Origin: an uncultured Draconibacterium sp.
GTDB lineage: Bacteria > Bacteroidota > Bacteroidia > Bacteroidales > Prolixibacteraceae
Length of the DNA: 64,000 nt
NCBI RefSeq assembly: GCF_963675065.1
Contig: NZ_OY775906.1
Coordinates: 1,280,001-1,344,000 of the forward strand
Direction: 5' to 3'
Shown: positions 1 through 8,205 of the stretch, piece by piece
How the letters are laid out: each line of letters starts with the position of its first letter
How positions within the stretch are numbered: the stretch's first letter is position 1
The notes under the pieces: generated by a model
Told to the model about the DNA's origin: nothing
The model's database searches: none
The model's input: only the letters and a program-made list of their open reading frames with translations
Program-made: the position numbers and the translations under genes

Positions 1-6
1 TTCTTA

Positions 7-432
7 TTATTTTTCATTAAGTTCATTGTATTTAATTGAAACAAAACTTGTAGCTAAATTATCCTGTTCAATTTTATATAAATCAGCCTTTTTAAAATGT
101 AAAGACACTTCATTTGATGAGTGAATACTTTTATAATAATCATAGACCTTTTCATTCTCTTGTATAACATATTTGAAAGTTACATTATACGCTTTTTCAA
201 ACCTATTTATGAAACTAGTATTTATTTTTTTTGTCCCAGACATCAATTGACTAATATATGATTCTGATGATTTAACTTTTTCAGCCAATTCAAATCTCTT
301 TACACTTTTTGATTCAAGGAAAGAATCAATTTCTTTTAATATCCTTAAGCTCACAATAGTCTCGTCTATTTTATCTCGATTTTTGTCAAGATAATTTGAC
401 ATTCTTTTTGTATTAATTTTTTCTATATTCAT
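7..432 (-). CDS. XRE-type HTH protein, putative antitoxin (second gene of pair)
   Basis: A 141-aa protein with a helix-turn-helix at about residues 43-85 (FELAEKVKSSESYISQLMSG followed by a recognition-helix-like stretch ending in FEKAYNVTF), the layout of an XRE/Cro-type DNA-binding domain. The C-terminal 50 residues match nothing I recognise. It lies 7 bp downstream of the 128-aa gene at 440-826 on the same strand, so the two form an operon. A small toxin-like protein followed by an HTH protein is the HigBA-type order, and I infer that it neutralises the upstream protein and represses the operon. It is transcribed against the direction of the other cassette genes, which is common for toxin-antitoxin cassettes with their own promoter. 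The HTH is seen; the antitoxin role is inferred. Confidence 0.6.
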   Translation of the reverse strand: MNIEKINTKRMSNYLDKNRDKIDETIVSLRILKEIDSFLESKSVKRFELAEKVKSSESYISQLMSGTKKINTSFINRFEKAYNVTFKYVIQENEKVYDYYKSIHSSNEVSLHFKKADLYKIEQDNLATSFVSIKYNELNEK

Positions 433-439
433 ATTATGG

Positions 440-826
440 CTATTTAAATACTTTAGTTATTTCAATTTTAGAAATTGAATCAATAATATTTGTCAATTTC
501 TTATCGTTTGTCTGTGTCTGCTTCCTACCATACCGGCTAATATACAATTCCTTACATCCATTTTCATGGGATTCAATTGTGTAAAACCGATGTTCGTCTA
601 TTTTAATTGCATAAATTGTCCCATAGTCGCATGTGGATTCCTTATTATACTGAGTTTTGTTTGCAACTTCCATTCTTACTGCTTCTATAATAAGTACAAA
701 CTTCTCTGTTTGTTTATTACTCCTATTTATTTGATTAAATTTCTTAACCAAATCAGAATTACTTTGATTTAAGTACACCCTAAAACAAGGGAGTTCACAT
801 TCATATATAAGATAATAATTCTCCAA
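440..826 (-). CDS. Small protein of unknown function, possible RelE/HigB-like toxin
   Basis: A 128-aa soluble protein without signal peptide or membrane segment. The middle-to-C-terminal part (YGTIYAIKIDEHRFYTI, then ELYISRYGRKQT) has the alternating strand pattern and basic residues seen in RelE/HigB-like ribosome-dependent toxins, but I cannot place it in a family with confidence. It is the first gene of a two-gene minus-strand operon with the HTH protein at 7-432. Its start at 826 precedes a 190-bp AT-rich stretch that would hold the operon promoter. The pair sits left of the first attC-like site, so it is probably the cargo of a cassette whose own left boundary is outside the window. Toxin function is inferred mainly from size and partner. 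Confidence 0.45.
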   Translation of the reverse strand: MENYYLIYECELPCFRVYLNQSNSDLVKKFNQINRSNKQTEKFVLIIEAVRMEVANKTQYNKESTCDYGTIYAIKIDEHRFYTIESHENGCKELYISRYGRKQTQTNDKKLTNIIDSISKIEITKVFK

Positions 827-1018
827 ACTTAACTTATAGGTTAAGATGCAATATTAATTCATTAATACGTATATAACAAGTGTTTGGTTCATTTCTTCTA
901 TACTTTTTCATTTAAATTAAGATTTCAATACGAGGAGTTATCACAGAAAATAAACTCAAACTATGTCTTACATAATAATTTTTAATTAAGTTTGAGACAG
1001 ATAAGAGACAAAAGCCCA

Positions 1019-1213
1019 GCTGCTAACAAAAGCTATATGTAATGCGGGGTTCAGCGGGTAATTCAACCGCAGTTCTTCGTTGCAACACAGCCAATTCGTC
1101 TTTGACGATTTGACGGAAGAAATGAAAATATGAATATACGAATTGGCTCAGTGGCAGCTTGACTGTGAAGCATTTCAAAGTCCCGCACTCCACATAGCCA
1201 AACCGTTATGGGC
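1019..1213 (+). repeat. attC-like site A (closes the leftmost cassette)
   Basis: The left arm begins GCTGCTAAC (ending 1027) and the right arm ends with core GTTATGGGC (1205-1213). CTATATGTAATGCGGG near the left pairs imperfectly with CCCGCACTCCACATAG near the right, and the interior holds a second hairpin (CCAATTCGT / ACGAATTGG). At about 195 bp it is longer than most described attC sites. The word GTTATGGGC is complementary to the start of site B (GCCCATAAC at 5486-5494), which is the cassette signature. Closely related in sequence to site G at 12644-12838. Confidence 0.8.
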
Positions 1214-1242
1214 AAGTTTGAAAAAAAGACAAATTACAAATA

Positions 1243-3540
1243 ATGAATTATCAAGTTAATTATATTGAAATAGTTAGCGGAGCATGTATTCCACTCATAA
1301 TTGCGTTGACTGCAATTGCTTTTCCGTTGCTGTTACAAACAGTCAGTAGAATTGATGATAAATATTCATCTACTAATCTGGTTAAAGTGTTTTATAAGGA
1401 CAAAATTTGCAAATCATACTTGCTTTCTCTAGTGGTATCTATTATTGCAATTCCAATATGGTTTTTTGCTCCTCCTCGAATCTGGGATTTTGGCATGTTT
1501 AACAAGTTAATTGAAAACTCATCCTTTATTATAATTGCATTAAGTACAATTTTTCTCGTTCTAAACTTATTTTCTTTAGTTTATCTCATATACAAATTTT
1601 ATAGTCCTAGTAAATTATTGGATTATTTAATAGAGAAACTTGAAGAATCAAAAAATGAAAATGAAAAATCCACATATTTTATTTCAATATCCGACCTTTT
1701 ATATTTTTCGATTCAAAATCCTAATGAAAAAATTGCAAGAAGACTTCTGGAATTCTTTAGTCATATATTTATTTCTGAAAGAAAAAACAAAGAAAATAAA
1801 GTAATTATATATCCTCCAGAATATTACGATACAATCTTTGAAGCAAACGAACAGCTTTGCTTAAGGAAAAAGAAGACTATTTCATATTATAATGACAGTA
1901 CTTTAGTAAACCTTTTTATTGACAGTTACCAAAAAACTATTTTGAGTGAGGAAACATACAAAGCTCTCTGGATATGCCTAAGACAAGCGTTAAATTATGG
2001 TAGAGAAGATATTATTGTAGCTCATTGGGAAAATGCACATCAGCATTTGAGCATGTTCATGCCAAAAATTCAAATTGAATGGAATGAAAAATTTGAAATA
2101 ATTAATCAGGATGCAATAGATAGAAGAGAATTGGAGAGAGAAAGATTTCTTGAATTTCATTATGCACTTGGTGGGCTAATAATGTACTTAGGCAAAATGA
2201 GCTTGCTAAAAAGAATTATGGCTCATACAAATCAGACACCGCCCAAATATGTGCTGGTCCCAGACACAATGATTGAAGTACTAAACAAGTACATGAGCAT
2301 CGAAGAACCTATTCACAATCCCTTTCTATTTGAAAGTAGATATAGTTTCCCAGACATTTCTGGAATAAATAAAGGTGGAATTATCAGGATGTGGATTCGA
2401 AAATATTGTGCACTACTATTTTTAAGGCAATATACTTTACATGATTATTACTATGGAAAAACAGCCCTTGATTTGCCTAATGTTCCTAATTCATTACGTG
2501 AATTAAATAGTTGGAAAGATAAACTTGAAAGTCTAAAACGGTTTATCGAAGAATTACTTGAAGAAAAAGAATTATTAAATGACGTTGGATTGGGGTATCT
2601 AACAAATAATTGGTTTGATGAAAATGAAAAACAAAAGCCTTCAGAACTAATCGATACTTTAATAAAGAATACTAAAGAAAAATATGAAAGTACTAAGCAG
2701 GAACAGCCTGTATCAAAAACAAAAGAAGCTGAATTCAAAGAACACACTAAAGAAATTGTTTTAAAGGCGATTGATACCTATTCTGAGATTGAAAATGCAG
2801 AAAAAATTGAATCTAATTTTAAGCCATTTCATATTAATGGGGTATATCAGTTAATGGAAAAAGCAGGATTTGCAGATGACCAAGATGTGTCTTATCTCAA
2901 TTCAGATACATTCGTTGCCGAAAGTGTTGCTTCCAATTTTCATTTCAAAATAACTAGTACTTTTTCCTTCTTCATAACTAAAAGGTACGTATTAAACAGA
3001 GAAGATATTTTTAAAGCAATTGACAGATTAGGAGTCAATCTTCAAGAATACTGTATCATATCATTTGGCGTTTATCTTCCGTTTTTAATTGAAAATCTGA
3101 AAGTTCCCTATTTATCTAAAAAAGGTGAATCTTTTTATTTTCGTGATAATAGGATAATTAGTCTTGATACTTATGTAAATGATACTGTTAGATATTCCAT
3201 AGTAGTGGTAAGGAAAACCGACTTACCCAAATTGAACTTTAACAAAATAACGGAAGAGGAATTTAAGAAATACAGTTTAGAAGAATTAGATGAAAGAACT
3301 CATCTTTCTGCATCAATTATCGATTTAAATAGTAGAAAAGATTTAAGAGATGAAATTTCTCAAAAGACAGATGACGATTTAACTAAAAATGTGCTGGCTT
3401 GCATTTCAATTGGAATTGAAGCTCGTTGGAAATTATCAAGTAAATGTTATCAGTTTAAGCCATTCGATCAGTTTAACAATAGAGGTGTTCCTGATAAATT
3501 AGAAGATATAAATCCAATAAATGAAAAGTCGAGTAGGTAA
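1243..3540 (+). CDS. Large membrane protein of unknown function, 3' end rewritten by a group II intron
   Basis: A 765-aa protein, not recognised. Three hydrophobic segments near the N-terminus (about residues 10-30, 58-76 and 92-116) anchor it, followed by about 640 mostly hydrophilic, helical residues that are probably cytoplasmic. It is the sole gene of cassette A-B, starting 30 bp right of the attC A core. The last residues and stop codon (K-S-S-R-stop) come from the antisense intron inserted at 3528. Joining 3527 to 5481 restores an ending of K-T-S-P-stop, whose stop lies inside the attC B arm. The change affects only about four residues, so the protein is probably intact. A two-domain membrane sensor/effector layout is common in defence cargo, but no catalytic motif is visible and no function is assigned. 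Confidence 0.75.
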   Translation: MNYQVNYIEIVSGACIPLIIALTAIAFPLLLQTVSRIDDKYSSTNLVKVFYKDKICKSYLLSLVVSIIAIPIWFFAPPRIWDFGMFNKLIENSSFIIIALSTIFLVLNLFSLVYLIYKFYSPSKLLDYLIEKLEESKNENEKSTYFISISDLLYFSIQNPNEKIARRLLEFFSHIFISERKNKENKVIIYPPEYYDTIFEANEQLCLRKKKTISYYNDSTLVNLFIDSYQKTILSEETYKALWICLRQALNYGREDIIVAHWENAHQHLSMFMPKIQIEWNEKFEIINQDAIDRRELERERFLEFHYALGGLIMYLGKMSLLKRIMAHTNQTPPKYVLVPDTMIEVLNKYMSIEEPIHNPFLFESRYSFPDISGINKGGIIRMWIRKYCALLFLRQYTLHDYYYGKTALDLPNVPNSLRELNSWKDKLESLKRFIEELLEEKELLNDVGLGYLTNNWFDENEKQKPSELIDTLIKNTKEKYESTKQEQPVSKTKEAEFKEHTKEIVLKAIDTYSEIENAEKIESNFKPFHINGVYQLMEKAGFADDQDVSYLNSDTFVAESVASNFHFKITSTFSFFITKRYVLNREDIFKAIDRLGVNLQEYCIISFGVYLPFLIENLKVPYLSKKGESFYFRDNRIISLDTYVNDTVRYSIVVVRKTDLPKLNFNKITEEEFKKYSLEELDERTHLSASIIDLNSRKDLRDEISQKTDDDLTKNVLACISIGIEARWKLSSKCYQFKPFDQFNNRGVPDKLEDINPINEKSSR

Positions 3541-3569
3541 AGGGGAATTTCACCCCTAAACCTCTCACA

Positions 3570-3603
3570 GAACCGTACGTGATAGTCTCCCATCATACGG
3601 CTC
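3570..3603 (-). ncRNA. Group II intron domain V, copy 1
   Basis: A 34-nt hairpin read on the minus strand from 3603 to 3570, with outer stem GAGCCGTA / TACGGTTC and a GAGA-like tip. This is the catalytic domain V of the intron ribozyme. Domain VI follows directly at 3530-3566. Confidence 0.85.
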
Positions 3604-3616
3604 TTCGAAGTGAACT

Positions 3617-4885
3617 CTACGGATGAAAACCATACGTCCAATGCACAAACAGGTTCGGATAACATTTATAGATGTTCGTTAACCAGTTCCATGCAAGTTT
3701 ACGTGGTTTTCGCCTGTACCGACGATACTTGTTTGTTACCCATTTGATGAGCCTCCGGTTCAAAAGCCGCATAGCCCGTTTTAATCCAGTTACATTAAAA
3801 TGACCAAAGTAATTTATCCAACCCCGTAAATACGGTGCCAGCATTTCGGCAATTTTCTGGATATTAAACTGTACCATGCGATGAATCTTCAACTCCCTTA
3901 ATCGTTCCCCTACCCGCTTGATAGCTTTCCTGCTCATACTTGGCGTAAATACCAACTGAAGATGCCCCCATTTGCCCCGTGTACGCCTCGTTTTAAAGGT
4001 AAACCCTAAAAAATCAAACGTGCGGCACTTCACTTCAAAGGGTGGGTGCTTCTTCTGGTTGCGCTTGCAGTAAACAATCTTCGTTTTCTCTTTGTGGGCT
4101 TCCAGCTTACATTGCTTTAATCTTCGTTTCAGGTTCTCCAATAAACGGAGTGCCTCTTTGAAGTTCTGGCAATGGATTATCACGTCATCGGCATAGCGTT
4201 CGAACGGATTTTCAGGATAATATTTATCCATCCATTTATCGAACACAATATCCATAAAAATATTTGCCAACAACGGGCTGATTACCCCGCCTTGTGGTGT
4301 CCCTTTCTGAGTATTCTTCTGAATACTACCTTCGGGCAACTGCACATCGGCTTTCAGAAAACGTTCAACATACAGCAAAATATGTTTCTCCTGCGTATGA
4401 TGACGTACTGCTTTCATAAGCAGCTCATGGTCGATATTATCGAAGAATCCCTTGATGTCCAAATCGATGACCCAGTCGTACTTCATGCAATTCTCTTTGC
4501 ATTGTTGAACAGCTTGCCTGGCACTCCGTCTCGGACGGTAGCCAAAGCTGTTCCTATGAAACGTAGGTTCAACTATAGGTTCAAGTTCTTCCCGTATTAC
4601 CATTTGAGCTACTCGGTCGCATACCGTGGGTATCCCCAACAGGCGGTCTGTGCCGTCCAGCTTGGGAATGGGTACTTGTTTAACGGGTTGCGGATAATAG
4701 CTGCCAGACGAAAGACGGTTCCATACAGGGTACAAATACTTCCGGGCATTGGATTCAACCATTTCAATGGTTACTCCGTCAACACCGGCACTCCCCCCGT
4801 TGGATTTTACTTTCTTAAAGGCTGCCCATACCGCTTCTTTCTCTATCGGTTGAGTCCTTGATTGTAATAAACTAATCATCCTCAA
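3617..4885 (-). CDS. ltrA: Group II intron reverse transcriptase/maturase, copy 1
   Basis: A 422-aa intron-encoded protein. RT motifs run in order: GVDGVTIEMVE near residues 35-45, the RLLGIPTVCDRVAQ block, WVIDLDIKGFFDNIDH (palm aspartates), KGTPQGGVISPLLANI, and the catalytic RYADD. A maturase/thumb region follows with the RGWINYFGHFN motif of intron maturases near the C-terminus. I see no HNH endonuclease domain, so it belongs to the short RT-only class. The family splices its own intron RNA and reverse-transcribes it into new target sites. The gene lies inside the intron and ends 13 bp before domain V. Identical to the copy at 18617-19885. The class (C- or D-like) is not settled from sequence reading alone. 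Confidence 0.93.
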   Translation of the reverse strand: MRMISLLQSRTQPIEKEAVWAAFKKVKSNGGSAGVDGVTIEMVESNARKYLYPVWNRLSSGSYYPQPVKQVPIPKLDGTDRLLGIPTVCDRVAQMVIREELEPIVEPTFHRNSFGYRPRRSARQAVQQCKENCMKYDWVIDLDIKGFFDNIDHELLMKAVRHHTQEKHILLYVERFLKADVQLPEGSIQKNTQKGTPQGGVISPLLANIFMDIVFDKWMDKYYPENPFERYADDVIIHCQNFKEALRLLENLKRRLKQCKLEAHKEKTKIVYCKRNQKKHPPFEVKCRTFDFLGFTFKTRRTRGKWGHLQLVFTPSMSRKAIKRVGERLRELKIHRMVQFNIQKIAEMLAPYLRGWINYFGHFNVTGLKRAMRLLNRRLIKWVTNKYRRYRRKPRKLAWNWLTNIYKCYPNLFVHWTYGFHP

Positions 4886-5485
4886 AATAATTTTAAGTTG
4901 TAAGATTTATTCAATCTAACTCCGTTGCCCCCTTCGCTAAAGCTATGTTTCCATAACCGTTTCGTGGATGCGTAGTCCGCTACTACGGGGCAATCCGCCA
5001 CTATTTTAAAGTATCGGTACTCTGCTGACTTACCAAAATAGGCTTTTCGTCATTCTCCCTTGACAGCTTTAAAATAGCTTCTCCTGTTCCGTAGATTAGC
5101 CCGGGTTTGAGTCATGCCCTCTTTATCCCGTGTGCCACCTGACCAAAACTTAGGTGTTCGTCAGATTCTGTCTCTCGGGGCAGCTGTCCCCTCGATTTTG
5201 ACACAACATACGTTATTATCGAGACCTCAATAAGGGTTCATTTGCATTCATCTCTACAAACCCACACCTGATACCGTTCAGAATTACTTCTTTTCGATAC
5301 CGTTTCCCAAACGCTCAATACCATTCCGTGAAAGAACAGCACCTTTGGGTGGTTTGACCAATCCGCCTAATCGGCTTAGCCGAAGCCCATAGTATGTAAA
5401 ACATAATATTTCTTCATCTAATCTACAGTTATGTAACTCAATTATTTATAAATTGCATCCTTGAGTTACGCAGGACACACAACCA

Positions 5486-5621
5486 GCCCATAACAAATTG
5501 TATATGTCAGGCGGGGGTTTTAGCGGTCTGACAAGTCAGACCTTGCGCCCACTTTACTGCGGGTCTGACACTCCCGATTGCATCGGGATCGCCCGACCAC
5601 ATACAAGTGACCGTTAGGTGC
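5486..5621 (+). repeat. attC-like site B
   Basis: Left arm GCCCATAAC (5486-5494) is the exact reverse complement of the cassette's opening word GTTATGGGC at 1205-1213. Right core GTTAGGTGC spans 5613-5621. Inner arms TTGTATATGTCAGGCGGG and CCCGACCACATACAAG pair imperfectly, and a central GGTCTGAC / GTCAGACC hairpin is present. Length 136 bp. Closely similar to site H. The group II intron is inserted immediately to its left. Confidence 0.88.
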
Positions 5622-5661
5622 AATTTTAAGAGAGAACAACGAACTCAAATAATTTTAAGAA

Positions 5662-6837
5662 GTGAATAACTATTATGACATAAAGGAATGGACTAATAAA
5701 CCACTAAAGTTTTATGAATTCTATATTGATAAGAACAAATCTAAAAAATCAACAACTAGAATCTCACCCATCACCATAAATGCTGTTAAGATTTATTCAC
5801 TACTCAAACAAATGGTATCAAAACATCCAAATGGACTTTATACCAAGTTACAACAAGGACAACCTTTGGATAATATGATTTGGTGGGATTTTGTTTTAGA
5901 ATCGGAACTTGGATTTATTCATATTTGGAGAACTTCTTCAATTGTTGAAGCAATGCATTCAGTAACAATTCCAGAGTTTGATTTAAATAAATTCCTTCAA
6001 ATAAACATTGCGAAATATGGAAAAGAAATAGAAGAGGCAAAAAACAGTTATGACAAACATACTGTTTACATTAATCATTATCGAAGCTATAAAGAATGTG
6101 TCAATTACTTATGGAGTGAAATCAAAAAATTAAATCTAGAAATACCCAAATGCCCTAGGATTCACGTAATGAACCAATCTGAAATAGAAGCTTATACAGA
6201 TAATGCACAAAGATTTATAGGTGAGAGTGTGAAATTTCATACACTTGGAAAGTCAATGCTTTTGAATGCTGCATTCCAAATTGAATCATTCTTAAATCTG
6301 ATAATCAGAATTGGAGTAACTGAGGATTTAAAAAAGTATCCAGATGTGCTAAATAAACACTTGAAATCTTCTTTTTCTGATAAACTCAAGAATTTAAAAT
6401 TCTATTCAGTATTATTTAATCAGGATATAGATATAGAAAATAAAGAAATAAAAGATTCACAAGAACTTATGACCATACGAAACAAATATGTTCATTTTGA
6501 CGAATCTTCTAGGCATAACAAAATTGGTGAAGTATTTTACGATGATGATTTTCCTTTAATGGAAGTAACCAAGTTTACTCCAGCAATTGAATCTGCACTA
6601 CAAACATATTATAACCCATCAATTGAGGTTGTGAGAAAATCCTATCAGACAGCTCAAAGCTTTTCTTTGTATGTGTTACGTTTAGTAAAAGAGGAATATA
6701 GAGAATCAATAGAAAATTTAATGAGTAAGAATCCAATAAGCTACAACGAAAATAGAAAGGTTTATTCTTCTATTTATAACGAGAGAGCAGTTGATTTTTA
6801 CCTTTCAATTAAAGAAGAGAATAAAAAAAGCACCTAA
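5662..6837 (+). CDS. HEPN-like protein of unknown function with RX4H motif
   Basis: A 391-aa soluble protein starting at GTG (5662). I do not recognise the family. Residues around 205-275 form a helical region (NAAFQIESFLNLIIRIG ...) ending in RNKYVHF, which has the R-x4-H spacing of HEPN-fold RNases and HEPN-like toxins. This suggests a HEPN domain that cuts RNA or binds nucleotides; in the family the Arg and His are catalytic. The gene alone fills cassette B-C, and its last codon is inside the attC C arm (A-C-C then TAA). No signal peptide or membrane segment. The following cassette also carries an RX4H HEPN-type protein. The motif is seen; RNase activity and a defence role are inferred. 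Confidence 0.7.
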   Translation: MNNYYDIKEWTNKPLKFYEFYIDKNKSKKSTTRISPITINAVKIYSLLKQMVSKHPNGLYTKLQQGQPLDNMIWWDFVLESELGFIHIWRTSSIVEAMHSVTIPEFDLNKFLQINIAKYGKEIEEAKNSYDKHTVYINHYRSYKECVNYLWSEIKKLNLEIPKCPRIHVMNQSEIEAYTDNAQRFIGESVKFHTLGKSMLLNAAFQIESFLNLIIRIGVTEDLKKYPDVLNKHLKSSFSDKLKNLKFYSVLFNQDIDIENKEIKDSQELMTIRNKYVHFDESSRHNKIGEVFYDDDFPLMEVTKFTPAIESALQTYYNPSIEVVRKSYQTAQSFSLYVLRLVKEEYRESIENLMSKNPISYNENRKVYSSIYNERAVDFYLSIKEENKKST

Positions 6838-6966
6838 CATTTTGTATAAGTAATGGCAGGGAAAGTGCTAAATATCAAAGTTTATAGCCCGCTCAAACTG
6901 CGCAGCGGTTTGACAGGAAAGTGCCACGCAATCTGCCACTACTCATACAATTTACCGTTGCCAGTA
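6830..6966 (+). repeat. attC-like site C
   Basis: Left arm GCACCTAAC (6830-6838) is the exact reverse complement of GTTAGGTGC at 5613-5621. Right core GTTGCCAGTA is at 6957-6966. TTGTATAAGTAATGGCAG pairs with CTGCCACTACTCATACAA with few mismatches; an inner AGCCCGCTCAAAC / GTTTGACAGG region continues the stem. Length 137 bp. Same subfamily as J and K. Confidence 0.88.
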
Positions 6967-6998
6967 ATGCTAAGAAACCGAGTACAACTTAAATAACT

Positions 6999-7733
6999 AT
7001 GAGTGAAATTAATTTTAGACATATTGCTACTCAAGTAGGAGATTCCTTAAAATATTCGACATCCGTTAATGAGATTGATAGGATTGGACAATCAATTTTA
7101 AAGGTAAGTAAAGAACAATTTCACAATGATTCGATTACATCAGTACGTGCTCAATCTATTTATGATTGGATTCTTTCTCTTGCAAAGGCGAAATTGGAAA
7201 GTAGTGAACGAATTAAGAGATTAATCAACTTTTGTTTGGAACTTACACCTGAAGAAGATAAATCAAAAACAATTGAGTTCTTAGAAAAGAATAACTGTCC
7301 TTATAATCTCTTACATAAAGATTCACTTGATGAATTTTTAAAGAGAAATTTTCATTCTGAGGTGATTAAACATTCTCAAAAATTATTTATTCAAGGAAAT
7401 TATTTTCATGCGGTTTTTGAAAGTGCTAAGGCTTTCAATAAGGATGTTAAAGAAAAATCCCAAAGTGACAAGGATGGACAACCTTTAATGTTGAATGTCT
7501 GGGGATGCGATAATGGCGTGTTGAAAATTACACAATGTACTTCTCAAACGGATAAAGATTACCAAGATGGAATAAAATTTCTTTCAGGAGGTCTTATGAG
7601 TGCCATTAGAAATCCGACTGCTCATGAACCTGCGATTACATGGCCTATTAACAAACAAGATTGCTTGGATATTCTAAGTTTAATTTCATTTTTATACAGG
7701 CAACTTGATAAATCAGTATATTTTAAACTTTAA
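6999..7733 (+). CDS. TIGR02391 (Ymh-type HEPN) family protein
   Basis: A 244-aa soluble protein. The C-terminal half (from about residue 110: SEVIKHSQKLFIQGNYFHAVFESAKAF, then GLMSAIRNPTAHE) matches the Hypoth_ymh/TIGR02391 family, a HEPN-fold group frequent in phage and defence loci. The RNPTAH string carries the R-x4-H RNase-type motif near residues 203-208. The N-terminal 100 residues are helical and family-specific. It is first in a two-gene cassette (C-D), 17 bp upstream of the YodC-like gene. By analogy with other HEPN proteins it may be an RNA-cutting abortive-infection effector with the small neighbour as partner; this is inference. Family placement is fairly firm from the C-terminal signature. 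Confidence 0.78.
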   Translation: MSEINFRHIATQVGDSLKYSTSVNEIDRIGQSILKVSKEQFHNDSITSVRAQSIYDWILSLAKAKLESSERIKRLINFCLELTPEEDKSKTIEFLEKNNCPYNLLHKDSLDEFLKRNFHSEVIKHSQKLFIQGNYFHAVFESAKAFNKDVKEKSQSDKDGQPLMLNVWGCDNGVLKITQCTSQTDKDYQDGIKFLSGGLMSAIRNPTAHEPAITWPINKQDCLDILSLISFLYRQLDKSVYFKL

Positions 7734-7750
7734 CTTAAAAAATAAAAATT

Positions 7751-7978
7751 ATGGCATTAGCAACAGGAACTGTAGTTCAATTAAAATCAGGAGGTCCAGA
7801 AATGACAATTAATGGGATAATAGGTGATGCAAATAACCCAATAAGCAAAACAGTTGAGACTGGTTTGAAAATGGGTGGATATGTGGATGGTGACGTGTAT
7901 TGTCAATGGTTTAATGAAAGCAATAAGTTAGAATCAGGATGCTTTAAACCTGCAATGCTTGACGATGACGAAGAGTAA
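7751..7978 (+). CDS. YodC-like (DUF2158) small protein
   Basis: A 75-aa protein. GTVVQLKSGGPEMTI at the N-terminus and YCQWFNESNKLESGCFKPAML in the second half match the YodC/DUF2158 pattern (VxLKSGGPxMTV ... CxWF), a tiny SH3-like barrel family of unknown biochemical role. It is cotranscribed with the TIGR02391 protein upstream (17-bp gap) and is the last gene of its cassette, ending 8 bp before the attC D arm. The shared cassette suggests a functional pair, perhaps effector and control protein, but nothing in the sequence proves this. Highly acidic C-terminus (LDDDEE). Confidence 0.8.
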   Translation: MALATGTVVQLKSGGPEMTINGIIGDANNPISKTVETGLKMGGYVDGDVYCQWFNESNKLESGCFKPAMLDDDEE

Positions 7979-7985
7979 AAGCACG

Positions 7986-8188
7986 TACTGGCAACAATGT
8001 ATATAGCAAATAAGGCAGACAGTAGGTTATTGTACGGCAGTTCTTCGTTGAAACCTCGCCGAAGCTTTTGCTTCGGCTACTTTTAAAAAATATTTCAGCG
8101 GTGCCAAAACAAAAGCTTCGGCTCAGTGCAAACTTGATAGGTTTGTTCTCCGAATTGCCTTACTTGCCATATACTCAACGTTATGCCC
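7986..8188 (+). repeat. attC-like site D
   Basis: Left arm TACTGGCAAC (7986-7995) is the exact 10-nt reverse complement of GTTGCCAGTA at 6957-6966. Right core GTTATGCCC is at 8180-8188. Arms ATGTATATAGCAAATAAGGCA and TGCCTTACTTGCCATATAC pair imperfectly, and an inner GCCGAAGCTTTTG / CAAAAGCTTCGGC hairpin is perfect. At about 203 bp it is the longest site. Confidence 0.85.
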
Positions 8189-8205
8189 AATTATAAAAAA
8201 GACAC

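Larger units (their letters stand above)
3528..5480 (-). mobile_element. Group II intron, copy 1 (1953 bp)
   Basis: Complete group II intron on the minus strand. It begins GTGTG at 5480 (the usual GUGYG) and ends CGAC at 3528. A 34-nt domain V-like hairpin lies at 3570-3603 (GAGCCGTATGATGGG / CACGTACGGTTC), followed by a domain VI-like stem (AGGTTTAGGGG / TTCCCCTTTACCT). It encodes a reverse transcriptase at 3617-4885; about 600 bp of 5' ribozyme sequence (4886-5480) has no gene. It appears identical base for base to the copy at 18528-20480. It lies in the last codons of the 765-aa cassette gene, antisense to it, with its 5' end 14 nt from the GTT core of attC site B. Exon bases at the 5' junction read GGCTGGTT. 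Confidence 0.93.

Noticed and set aside
4172..4861. 229-residue open frame on the + strand antisense to the intron reverse transcriptase (and its copy at 19172-19861)
   Set aside because: The opposite strand has all RT motifs; this frame has no recognisable domain and is a shadow.
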